Assembly (NCBI RefSeq): GCF_015234215.1
Contig: NZ_JADEKP010000001.1
Span: forward strand, 1,488,001 to 1,552,000
Length of the DNA stretch: 64,000 bases
Reading direction: 5' to 3'
Origin: Clostridium chrysemydis
GTDB taxonomy: Bacteria; Bacillota; Clostridia; Clostridiales; Clostridiaceae
Shown here: positions 44,726 through 52,469 of the stretch, piece by piece
Layout: every line of letters starts with the position of its first letter
How positions within the stretch are numbered: position 1 is the stretch's first letter
The notes under the pieces: model-generated
Database searches by the model: none
What the model was told of the DNA's origin: nothing
Seen by the model: only the letters and a program-made list of their open reading frames with translations
Program-made: the position numbers and the translations under genes

Positions 44726-46798
44726 TTATATAGTTACAACTCCTTCAGTTCTTATTTCCACATCATTTGGAATTTCGTTTAGTGAAAGGACCATAACATG
44801 TGGGAATACCATCTCTATAAGCTTTCTAAATACTGGCCTAATATTAGGTGATACTAATATTATTGGTTGGTTGTTATTGAAATAAACTGAGTCTATTGTA
44901 TTTCTTAAACTTTCAAATATTCTAGTTGTAGTATCAGGGTCAATAGCTGGGAATGAACCTTGAATTGACTTTTGAATATTAGAACCTATAAGTTCTTCAA
45001 GTTCTGGGTCTAAAGTAACTACAACAATTCTTCTATATTCATCTACTATTTGGTTTGTAATAGTTCTAGCTAACGAGAATCTTACGTATTCTGTAAGTAT
45101 CTCTATATCTTTAGTGTTTTGAGAATTATCTGCAAGTGATTCCATAATAGTAACTATATCTTTTATTGGAACCTTTTCTCTTAAAAGATTTTGAAGAACC
45201 TTTTGTAATTCACCAATAGTTAAAAGGTCTGGTATTAATTCATCTACAACAGCGCTATATTTTTCACGTGCATTATCAACTATAAGTTTAACTTCTTGTC
45301 TACCTAATAGTTCATATGAATGTGCTTTTATAGTTTCTGTTAAATGAGTTACCATAACAGTTGTCGGGTCAACTACAGTTAAGCCTTTTATCTCTGCTTC
45401 TTCTCTTTGGTCTTTATTTATCCAAACAGCTGGAAGTCCAAAGGTTGGCTCTACGGTTTTTATACCTGCAATTTCAGATGCATCACCTGTCGGATCCATA
45501 CAAAGTAACATGCTTGGCATAAGATCTGACCTTGCAATCACTGTTCCCCTGATCTTAATATCATACTCATTAGTCTTAAGCTGAAGATTATCTCTAATTC
45601 TTATAGGTTGTACAACAATTCCCATCTCAATTGCACATTGCCTTCTAACAGATGCAATTCTTTGAAGAAGATCCCCTCCGGTTCCTTCATCTGCAAGAGG
45701 TATAAGCCCATAACCTATTTCAACTTCCATAGGCTCAACAGATATTAAATCCATAACATTTTCAGGTTCTCTTGAAATTGGATCTTCCATCTCTTCATCC
45801 TCGATAGACATTATATCCATTTGAGACTTTTTCAAATTCTCTTTATGTAACATATAAGCAACTGATCCTATAGCAACTGCTGCTACTAAAAATGGAAACT
45901 TTGGCATACCTGGAACTAAAGCTAACCCAAACATTACAGCACTTGCAAGTCCTAAAGCTATAGGAAATGCTGTTAACTGACTTGTAAGAGTTTTACCGAA
46001 GTTTTTAGTACTACCAGACCTTGTTACAAGCATACCTGACGCTGTAGAAATTAAAAGTGCAGGAACCTGGCTACAAAGCCCATCCCCTACTGTTAATTGA
46101 ACATAAGTATGAGCTGCTTCACTTGCACTCATATCTTTTTGAGTTACACCTATTATAATACCTGCTATTATATTTATAACCGTAATTATAATACCTGCAA
46201 TTGCATCCCCTTTTACGAACTTAGATGCACCATCCATAGCCCCGTAAAAGTCTGCTTCTTGTTGAAGGTCTATTCTTCTTTTCTTAGCTTCTTGCTCATC
46301 TATAAGCCCTGAGTTTAAATCTGCATCTATACTCATTTGCTTACCTGGCATAGCATCAAGTGTGAATCTTGCTGATACTTCTGATACCCTACCTGCACCA
46401 TTTGTTATAACTACGAATTGTATGATTATAATTATTAAGAAAATAATTATACCAACAACATAATTTCCTCCAACTACAAAATCACCAAATGCCCTTATAA
46501 TTTCTCCGGCATCTGCTTCTGTAAGTATAAGTCTTGTTGAAGAAATATTTAATCCTAATCTAAATAATGTAGTTACAAGTAATAATGTTGGGAAAACTGA
46601 TAATTGTAATACATTAGTTGTAAACATTGTAATCATAATAATTATGATTGATAATGTAATATTAAATGCTAACAAGATATCTAATAGCATTTTAGGTAAC
46701 GGTATAATTATCATCATAACTATACAGATTACTCCAAAGGCTACAAAAATATCCAAATTATTTTTTATGTCAAAACGTTTCTTTCCAAACGAATCCAA
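44726..46798 (-). CDS. flhA: Flagellar export gate protein FlhA
   Basis: FlhA forms the nonameric export gate ring. The 690 residues have eight membrane helices (about 15-315) with the FHIPEP region (SARFTLDAMPGKQMSIDADLNSGLIDEQEAKKRR) and a C-terminal cytoplasmic domain that docks substrates. The start is TTG at 46798 with GGGG seven bases upstream; no good ATG exists nearby. flhF follows after 1 bp. Confidence 0.96.
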   Translation of the reverse strand: MDSFGKKRFDIKNNLDIFVAFGVICIVMMIIIPLPKMLLDILLAFNITLSIIIIMITMFTTNVLQLSVFPTLLLVTTLFRLGLNISSTRLILTEADAGEIIRAFGDFVVGGNYVVGIIIFLIIIIIQFVVITNGAGRVSEVSARFTLDAMPGKQMSIDADLNSGLIDEQEAKKRRIDLQQEADFYGAMDGASKFVKGDAIAGIIITVINIIAGIIIGVTQKDMSASEAAHTYVQLTVGDGLCSQVPALLISTASGMLVTRSGSTKNFGKTLTSQLTAFPIALGLASAVMFGLALVPGMPKFPFLVAAVAIGSVAYMLHKENLKKSQMDIMSIEDEEMEDPISREPENVMDLISVEPMEVEIGYGLIPLADEGTGGDLLQRIASVRRQCAIEMGIVVQPIRIRDNLQLKTNEYDIKIRGTVIARSDLMPSMLLCMDPTGDASEIAGIKTVEPTFGLPAVWINKDQREEAEIKGLTVVDPTTVMVTHLTETIKAHSYELLGRQEVKLIVDNAREKYSAVVDELIPDLLTIGELQKVLQNLLREKVPIKDIVTIMESLADNSQNTKDIEILTEYVRFSLARTITNQIVDEYRRIVVVTLDPELEELIGSNIQKSIQGSFPAIDPDTTTRIFESLRNTIDSVYFNNNQPIILVSPNIRPVFRKLIEMVFPHVMVLSLNEIPNDVEIRTEGVVTI

Positions 46799-46817
46799 TA
46801 TTTCCCCATCCTCTCAT

Positions 46818-48662
46818 CTAAATTTTATTTTTCATCTTATAAACCATCGCTAAAATTTCTGCTACTGCTTGATACATATCCCCTGGGATTTGCTGATCTA
46901 TTTCAACTTGATCAAACATAAGTCTAGCCAAAGGTTTGTTTTCCATTATAGGAACATTATTTTCCTTTGCTAGTTCTTTTATTTTTATTGCAATATGGTC
47001 TGCACCCTTTGCTACAACAACTGGTGCTTCACCTTTACTTTCATCGTATTTTAAAGCGATAGCTATATGGGTTGGGTTAGTTATTACTACTGTAGCGTCA
47101 GCAACAGATTGCATCATACGTCTTGTTGCCATCTCTCTTTGCTTTTGCTTTATTTTACCCTTGATTTGTGGGTCACCCTCCATCTGTTTAAATTCCTCTT
47201 TAATCTCTTGCTTAGACATCCTTAAATCTTTTTGATGAAATCTAAATTGTATAAAATAATCTATCGCTGCAAGAATTATTAAAACTATTGTTATCTCTAA
47301 AAATATACCTAATATAAGACTTTGTATCTCCTTACCTACTGTAGGCAGATATAGGTTTGATATTTGTAGTATCTTACTATAATTACTTTTAACATAGGTA
47401 TATCCAAGTATTCCAACTATAGCAACAACAGTAATATTTTTAACTAAATCTACTGCACTTCTTTTTGAAAACATATTTTTAAATCCGTTTATAGGATTTA
47501 ATTTACTTAACTGGACCTTTAAAGGTTCACCTGTTAATATAAAACCTGTTTGCATTAAATTTGCAATAACTCCTGCAATCATTATAGGTATTGCTATAGG
47601 CAAGATAAGAAGTCCCATCTTAACTATAACTTTTAATGATATTATTTTTAAAGTATCATCATTAACTTTTTCTAACATACCTGCCTGCAAAGTAAACTCT
47701 AATATATCTTTCATATTTTGAACTAAATAACTACCAAAAATAAGTATACATAATGTACATGTAAGCATACCAAGTGCTAAACCTACATCTTTACTTCTAG
47801 CTATTTGTCCTTTTTTCTTAGCTTCTGATTTTTTCTTAGGTGTTGCTTCTTCTGTTTTTTCCTCACTTGCAATTAAAAACACAAGAGGAATAGCTGGCGA
47901 GGCTTTAAATATACTTTGAAAAATATTTGGTATGTCATTTATTACACCAACTATTATTTTGAAAGTTATAGGTAAAATTGCTATGAAAGTTAACATACCT
48001 ACAAGCATTTTTACAGGCATACCAAGTATCATTACATTTATAGCTGGAACAGTTCTAGACACAAGTGCCATACATAAATCAGTAATAAATATTACTAATA
48101 TAAATGGAAGTGCTATCTTTACACCAACAACAAAAAGATCTGAAAAAGTATGTATAACTTCCATAAGTGTCTCTTTATAAACGATCGTTTCACCAACTGG
48201 AACTATCTTAAAACTCTTAATTAAAAGTTTTATAAGTAAATGATGGCCATCTACTATAAAAAATAATACCATAGATATTTGCATTAAAAAGTTAGACATT
48301 AATGTTGTATTTGAATTTGTTGTAGGGTCTAATAGAGATACCATAGATAAACCAGCTTGAGTATCCATAAAAGAACCTGCCATTTTTATAAATTCAAATA
48401 TCATATTAACAACAAATGCTAATATAAAACCTGTCATTATTTCACTTATAACAGCAAATATAAGTGAGAAGTTATTATTTATTTCATTTATAGAATTATA
48501 ATCTATTCCTGTGATAACACCATAAGCTAAAATAAGCGAAAAACTTCCTTTTAATATTACTGGAGTTCCCCTTGGAAAAACCACGTTAGATACTAAAAGG
48601 AAGGCTGTTATTCTAATAAAAATCAAACTTAGTGCTAAGAAATAGGCTGTATTAACTACCAC
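46818..48662 (-). CDS. Fused flagellar export proteins FliR-FlhB
   Basis: A single 614-residue frame joins FliR (residues about 1-258, six helices) to FlhB (about 262-614). The FlhB part begins with EKTEEATPKKKSEAKKKGQI, has four helices, and the autocleavage motif NPTH at 529-532, followed by the docking domain (VPIMENKPLARLMFDQVEIDQ). FliR and FlhB are separate in most bacteria, but the fusion is known from clostridia and is functional in principle because the two contact each other in the gate. The start is GTG at 48662 with AGGAGG seven bases upstream. Its last codons run close to flhA (19 bp gap). Confidence 0.95.
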   Translation of the reverse strand: MVVNTAYFLALSLIFIRITAFLLVSNVVFPRGTPVILKGSFSLILAYGVITGIDYNSINEINNNFSLIFAVISEIMTGFILAFVVNMIFEFIKMAGSFMDTQAGLSMVSLLDPTTNSNTTLMSNFLMQISMVLFFIVDGHHLLIKLLIKSFKIVPVGETIVYKETLMEVIHTFSDLFVVGVKIALPFILVIFITDLCMALVSRTVPAINVMILGMPVKMLVGMLTFIAILPITFKIIVGVINDIPNIFQSIFKASPAIPLVFLIASEEKTEEATPKKKSEAKKKGQIARSKDVGLALGMLTCTLCILIFGSYLVQNMKDILEFTLQAGMLEKVNDDTLKIISLKVIVKMGLLILPIAIPIMIAGVIANLMQTGFILTGEPLKVQLSKLNPINGFKNMFSKRSAVDLVKNITVVAIVGILGYTYVKSNYSKILQISNLYLPTVGKEIQSLILGIFLEITIVLIILAAIDYFIQFRFHQKDLRMSKQEIKEEFKQMEGDPQIKGKIKQKQREMATRRMMQSVADATVVITNPTHIAIALKYDESKGEAPVVVAKGADHIAIKIKELAKENNVPIMENKPLARLMFDQVEIDQQIPGDMYQAVAEILAMVYKMKNKI

Positions 48663-48673
48663 TCTATTTCCTC

Positions 48674-48943
48674 CTACGTTGTAATCTTGACTATTATATC
48701 AAAGATTCTCTCTGTAAAACTTGTTATATTATGTAACATCCAACTTCCTAAGATTATTCCAACTACAGCTACTCCTATAAGCTTTGGAACAAAGGTTAGG
48801 GTTTGTTCTTGTATTTGTGTTGTTGCTTGAAATATACTAACAATTAAACCTATCAAAATCGCAGTTATTAAAATTGGTGCTGCAATTTTTAGTGCTGTAT
48901 ATACTGTATCTTTTGTAATTCCTACTAATAAATTTTCACTCAT
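48674..48943 (-). CDS. fliQ: Flagellar export protein FliQ
   Basis: This 89-residue protein has two membrane helices and the FliQ pattern (ALKIAAPILITAILIGLIVS, IFQATTQIQEQTLTFVPKL). It is part of the FliPQR core channel, with four copies per gate. It lies 12 bp after fliP and 11 bp before fliR-flhB. Confidence 0.96.
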   Translation of the reverse strand: MSENLLVGITKDTVYTALKIAAPILITAILIGLIVSIFQATTQIQEQTLTFVPKLIGVAVVGIILGSWMLHNITSFTERIFDIIVKITT

Positions 48944-48955
48944 ATATACCCTCCT

Positions 48956-49732
48956 TTAAGAAAAACTCATTATAAGTGATTTGACTAATAGATTCCATCC
49001 ATCTACCATTACAAATAATAAAAGTTTAAACGGAAGCGAAACCATAACTGGCGGAAGCATAAACATACCCATAGACATAAGTACACTTGCTACAACCATA
49101 TCTATTATTAAAAACGGTAAGAATATTAAAAATCCTATTTCAAATGCTGTTTTTAATTCACTTATTGCAAAAGCTGGTATAATTACCGTCATAGGAATAT
49201 TTTCTCTAGTTACTTTTGAAGTATCTAGTCTTGCACTTTCAACAAACAATTCTAAATCCTTTTGCCTAGTTTGCTTAAGCATAAATTCTTTTAAAGGTAC
49301 AAGCCCCTTATCAATTGCTTGTTCTTGAGTAATTTTATTATCTAAATAGGGCTCTATAGCATCCTTATTTATCTTATTGTATACTGGCTGCATAATAAAT
49401 AATGTTAAAAATAAAGCAAGTCCTACTAAAATTTGGCTCGGTATAGATTGCTGAGCTCCCATTGCATTTTTTAAAAATGAAAAAACAACTGCTATTCTAG
49501 TAAAAGACGTTACCATTATTATAAGTGATGGCAGTACAGCTAGCATTGTAAAAAATATTAAAAGTCTTATATTTCCTACATAGTCTGCTCTGCTACCTTC
49601 ATTTCCAAAAGAAATATTAACATCTGGCACCGAAACATTGTTTGGTGCAGCATAAGCTTTTATTCCTAACACTCCAACTACAACTAAAGATAAAAGAATA
49701 CAAAATATAATTTTTTTCTTCTTATCTTTCAT
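48956..49732 (-). CDS. fliP: Flagellar export protein FliP
   Basis: FliP forms the core of the export channel. The 258 residues start with a signal peptide-like helix (about 7-27) and then carry LLIFFTMLAVLPSLIIMVTS, FSFLKNAMGAQQSIPSQILVG and MGMFMLPPVMVSLPFKLLLF. It overlaps fliO by 11 bp, so translation is probably coupled. Confidence 0.96.
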   Translation of the reverse strand: MKDKKKKIIFCILLSLVVVGVLGIKAYAAPNNVSVPDVNISFGNEGSRADYVGNIRLLIFFTMLAVLPSLIIMVTSFTRIAVVFSFLKNAMGAQQSIPSQILVGLALFLTLFIMQPVYNKINKDAIEPYLDNKITQEQAIDKGLVPLKEFMLKQTRQKDLELFVESARLDTSKVTRENIPMTVIIPAFAISELKTAFEIGFLIFLPFLIIDMVVASVLMSMGMFMLPPVMVSLPFKLLLFVMVDGWNLLVKSLIMSFS

Positions 49733-50114
49733 CTGTATCTTCCTTTGACTTATTTTTTCTTAATACCTTATTTTTGTATTCACTTGCTTTACTTAGAATA
49801 TTTGTATAATATTCTTGCATAGCTTCTTGTGATTCTATCTTTTTCTTTTCAATATTATTAAGTTCTTCATCTGTTAGTTCAAGAATTTTCTCTGAATTAT
49901 TTTGAGATACACTCATAACCCAGCCTTTACCACAAATTTTAACTATAACTAAATAACTATCCTTTGCTAGTTGAACTCTTTCTAAAACTTTAATATTTTT
50001 ATCTTTGTTTACTTTATTTAATCCGTTTCCCGCAAACTTGAAACTTAAATACATTAAAGTTAATACTATCCCTAAAGATAGTATTAACTTTATCATCATA
50101 AATATAAATTCCAT
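49722..50114 (-). CDS. fliO: Flagellar export assembly protein FliO
   Basis: This 130-residue protein has one N-terminal membrane helix (about 5-27) and a short FliO/FliZ domain (KVLERVQLAKDSYLVIVKICGKGWVMSVSQNN), then a Lys/Glu-rich tail. FliO helps assemble the FliP ring. The placement directly before fliP fits. Sequence conservation in this family is low. Confidence 0.85.
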   Translation of the reverse strand: MEFIFMMIKLILSLGIVLTLMYLSFKFAGNGLNKVNKDKNIKVLERVQLAKDSYLVIVKICGKGWVMSVSQNNSEKILELTDEELNNIEKKKIESQEAMQEYYTNILSKASEYKNKVLRKNKSKEDTDER

Positions 50115-50148
50115 AATTTTTTATCCTACCTTAATTTTATAGCTATAT

Positions 50149-50604
50149 CTATTGTACTATAATATCATTAATATAGGCATCTAAAATTATAGGTTTACTT
50201 AATTTTTTGTTAAGAGTTTCAACTAGTTCTTTTTTTAATTCTTTTTCGTTACTAGATGAAAAGTCTTTTGAAGTTTTTGATTTTAAGTAATAGTTACAAG
50301 CATCTCTTAAAACAACTGTATTATCTTTTAAGTACTGCTCACCATCTTTTGTTTCTGAATCATAACCTACACTTATTTTAGTTTTTAAATAGTTATGTCC
50401 ACCTTTATCACTTAGGTTAACCATAAATTCCCCTAAATCAAAATAGGCTTGAACTACTGGCTTATTTTTTTCTGCCGTTTTAGATTTACTAAATAAATAA
50501 GTCCCCCCAAAGCTGCAAGCTCCTAAAACTATTAGCGCAAGAATCACAAGTAAGACTTTATTTTTGCCTCCACCTTGTTTTCCTTCTTCTTTCTTTTTAG
50601 CCAA
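50149..50604 (-). CDS. fliL: Flagellar basal body-associated protein FliL
   Basis: FliL surrounds the stator and supports torque. The 151-residue protein has a Lys/Gly-rich cytoplasmic start, one membrane helix (about 17-37) and the periplasmic FliL domain (YFDLGEFMVNLSDKGGHNYLKTKISVGY). The start chosen is TTG at 50604, eight bases after AAGGAG; a GTG at 50613 falls on that site. It follows motB directly (the motB stop lies within the binding site). Confidence 0.9.
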   Translation of the reverse strand: MAKKKEEGKQGGGKNKVLLVILALIVLGACSFGGTYLFSKSKTAEKNKPVVQAYFDLGEFMVNLSDKGGHNYLKTKISVGYDSETKDGEQYLKDNTVVLRDACNYYLKSKTSKDFSSSNEKELKKELVETLNKKLSKPIILDAYINDIIVQ

Positions 50605-50609
50605 ATTTA

Positions 50610-51335
50610 TCACTCCTTATTATTCGCAACTATTAGTATGTTAACTCTTCTGTTTTTTGATCTATTATCATCACTATTATTTGCAACAAGAGGTTTGTAT
50701 TCCCCATAGCCTGATGCACTAAATCTTGATGGATTTTCTCCCTTTTCCTCAATAAAATATCTAACAACTGTAACAGCTCTTGCCGTTGATAAGTCCCAGT
50801 TACTATCATATTCTGAGTTATGTATAGGCACATTATCAGTATGACCTTCAACAACTATTGAGTTTGGAACACTTTTTAATAGTGTATTTATTTTATTTAA
50901 GATATCTTTACTTTCTGGCTTAAGTTTTGATTCACCAGTTTGAAATAGTATGCTATCTTTTAGTTGTAAGATAACTCCTCTTTCATCTTCTGTTATATCT
51001 ACAGTATCTGATAAGTTATTATCTTTAACAAATTCTTTTACTCCCTTATACATACTTTGGGCTGTATCACTAATATCTTTATTATCTGACTCTCCTCCAA
51101 CTAAAGGCACTTCACCGTCATATAAATCATATTGTAATATTGAATCGCCTTTTGTTCCAACCATCACTTGATTAAATGCTTTTGAAAGTTGTTTTAACTT
51201 TTCTGAATCTACAGATGACATTGAATAAAGAAGTATAAAAAATGTTAAAAGTAAAGTTACCATATCAGAATATGTACCTAACCATTCATCGCCTTTTAGT
51301 CCTTCTGACTCTGGCTTTTTTTTCTTTCTAGCCAT
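50610..51335 (-). CDS. motB: Flagellar motor stator protein MotB
   Basis: MotB anchors the stator to peptidoglycan. The 241 residues have a short basic start, one membrane helix with the proton-accepting Asp24 (GTYSDMVTLLLTFFILL) and a C-terminal OmpA-like domain (VVEGHTDNVPIHNSEYDSNWDLSTARA). It is 2 bp after motA. The Asp environment does not by itself tell H+ from Na+ use. Confidence 0.96.
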   Translation of the reverse strand: MARKKKKPESEGLKGDEWLGTYSDMVTLLLTFFILLYSMSSVDSEKLKQLSKAFNQVMVGTKGDSILQYDLYDGEVPLVGGESDNKDISDTAQSMYKGVKEFVKDNNLSDTVDITEDERGVILQLKDSILFQTGESKLKPESKDILNKINTLLKSVPNSIVVEGHTDNVPIHNSEYDSNWDLSTARAVTVVRYFIEEKGENPSRFSASGYGEYKPLVANNSDDNRSKNRRVNILIVANNKE

Positions 51336-51337
51336 TT

Positions 51338-52147
51338 TTATACAACTCCTTCATTATCTCCATTTTCTGAATTGTTCTTCTTAAATTCTTCTTTTTCAGA
51401 AGGGTTTAAGTATGTCATAAGCTTTTCTTCAACTATTCTTGGGTTTACACCTGATTGTATAGCTAATATTCCTTCAAGCATCATTTCTCTAGTAGAAACT
51501 TCCATAGCGCTTTTTTTATCTAAGTTTGCAGCTATTGGATTACAAAACATATTAGCTAAAATAGTACCATAAAATGTAGTTATAAGAGCTTTACCCATAC
51601 CAGATGCTATAGTAGTTGTATCAGTAAGGTTTTGTAACATTTGAATAAGTCCAATAAGTGTTCCTACCATACCAAATGCTGGTGCGTAAGCTCCCCATGT
51701 AGCGAAAAGATTTGACCCTGACTTATGTCTAGATTCCATCTCTTCAATTTCTAAATCCATTATTTCTCTAATCACTTCTGGTTCTATTCCATCTACAACC
51801 ATCTGTAATCCTTTTTTTAAGAAGTCATCATCTAATCCAGATACTTCATCTTCTAAAGATAATAATCCTTCTCTTCTAGCTTTTTTTGAAAGAGAAGCAA
51901 ACTCTGTAACTATTTGTACTTTTGAATTTGAAGGTTCTTTAAATGCTTGTATAAGAACTTTACCCATCTTTTTTAAATCGCTCATAGTTATTCCCATAAG
52001 CACTGCACAAAAAGATCCTCCAATAGTTATTGCAACTGAAGGTAAATCCCAGAATATCATTATATTACTTCCATTGCTCATAGCCCAACCTATAAGTACA
52101 ATTGCAACTCCTAAGCCAATCCCAGTTAATGCGTCTGATTTTTTCAT
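51338..52147 (-). CDS. motA: Flagellar motor stator protein MotA
   Basis: MotA forms the pentameric ring around MotB that turns the rotor. The 269 residues contain four membrane helices and the MotA signature GAYAPAFGMVGTLIGLIQML, plus ANMFCNPIAANLDKKS. The cytoplasmic loop (about 75-145) is where FliG contacts occur. A GGGGG site precedes the ATG; flbD ends 11 bp upstream. Confidence 0.96.
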   Translation of the reverse strand: MKKSDALTGIGLGVAIVLIGWAMSNGSNIMIFWDLPSVAITIGGSFCAVLMGITMSDLKKMGKVLIQAFKEPSNSKVQIVTEFASLSKKARREGLLSLEDEVSGLDDDFLKKGLQMVVDGIEPEVIREIMDLEIEEMESRHKSGSNLFATWGAYAPAFGMVGTLIGLIQMLQNLTDTTTIASGMGKALITTFYGTILANMFCNPIAANLDKKSAMEVSTREMMLEGILAIQSGVNPRIVEEKLMTYLNPSEKEEFKKNNSENGDNEGVV

Positions 52148-52158
52148 TTAGAATCCCC

Positions 52159-52350
52159 CTATAATTTGTATGTCACTATTCTATTTTTGTACTTAACAAC
52201 TTCTTCAATTACTTCATCTATAGTTTCAAGAACAATATATTTCTTACCATTAGTTAAAGTTATCAGAGTTTCTGGTACTTCCTCAATCTTTTCTATATGA
52301 TCTGCATTTAATACGAAACTTTTATTATTCATTCCTGTTAATTCAACCAT
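52159..52350 (-). CDS. flbD: Flagellar protein FlbD
   Basis: This 63-residue protein begins MVELTGMNNKSFVLNADHIE and contains LITLTNGKKYIVLETIDEVI, the FlbD/SwrD family pattern. In Bacillus the homologue SwrD raises stator power. It sits between flgE and motA, the usual position. AGGTGG precedes the ATG. Confidence 0.93.
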   Translation of the reverse strand: MVELTGMNNKSFVLNADHIEKIEEVPETLITLTNGKKYIVLETIDEVIEEVVKYKNRIVTYKL

Positions 52351-52376
52351 CTAACCACCTCATTTTCTATATTAGG

Positions 52377-52411
52377 AATTAAGAATAAAGAAATCTTCTT
52401 TACTCTTAATT
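52377..52411 (-). other. Intra-operon stem-loop A between flgE and flbD
   Basis: A 16-bp stem with one mismatch (AATTAAGAATAAAGAA with TTCTTTACTCTTAATT). No T run follows leftward, so it is not a typical terminator. Confidence 0.65.
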
Positions 52412-52422
52412 CTTAACAATTT

Positions 52423-52461
52423 AATAGAATGTTTTGGGGGATTACCCCCAAAACTTCTATT
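52423..52461 (-). other. Intra-operon stem-loop B just after flgE
   Basis: A very stable stem of 10 bp, including five G-C pairs (GTTTTGGGGG-ATTA-CCCCCAAAAC), is extended by 7 bp beyond a one-base bulge (AATAGAA/TTCTATT). It begins 9 bp after the flgE stop. There is no T run in the operon direction, which suggests mRNA 3'-end protection or processing rather than full termination. Confidence 0.75.
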
Positions 52462-52469
52462 TTAATTAA

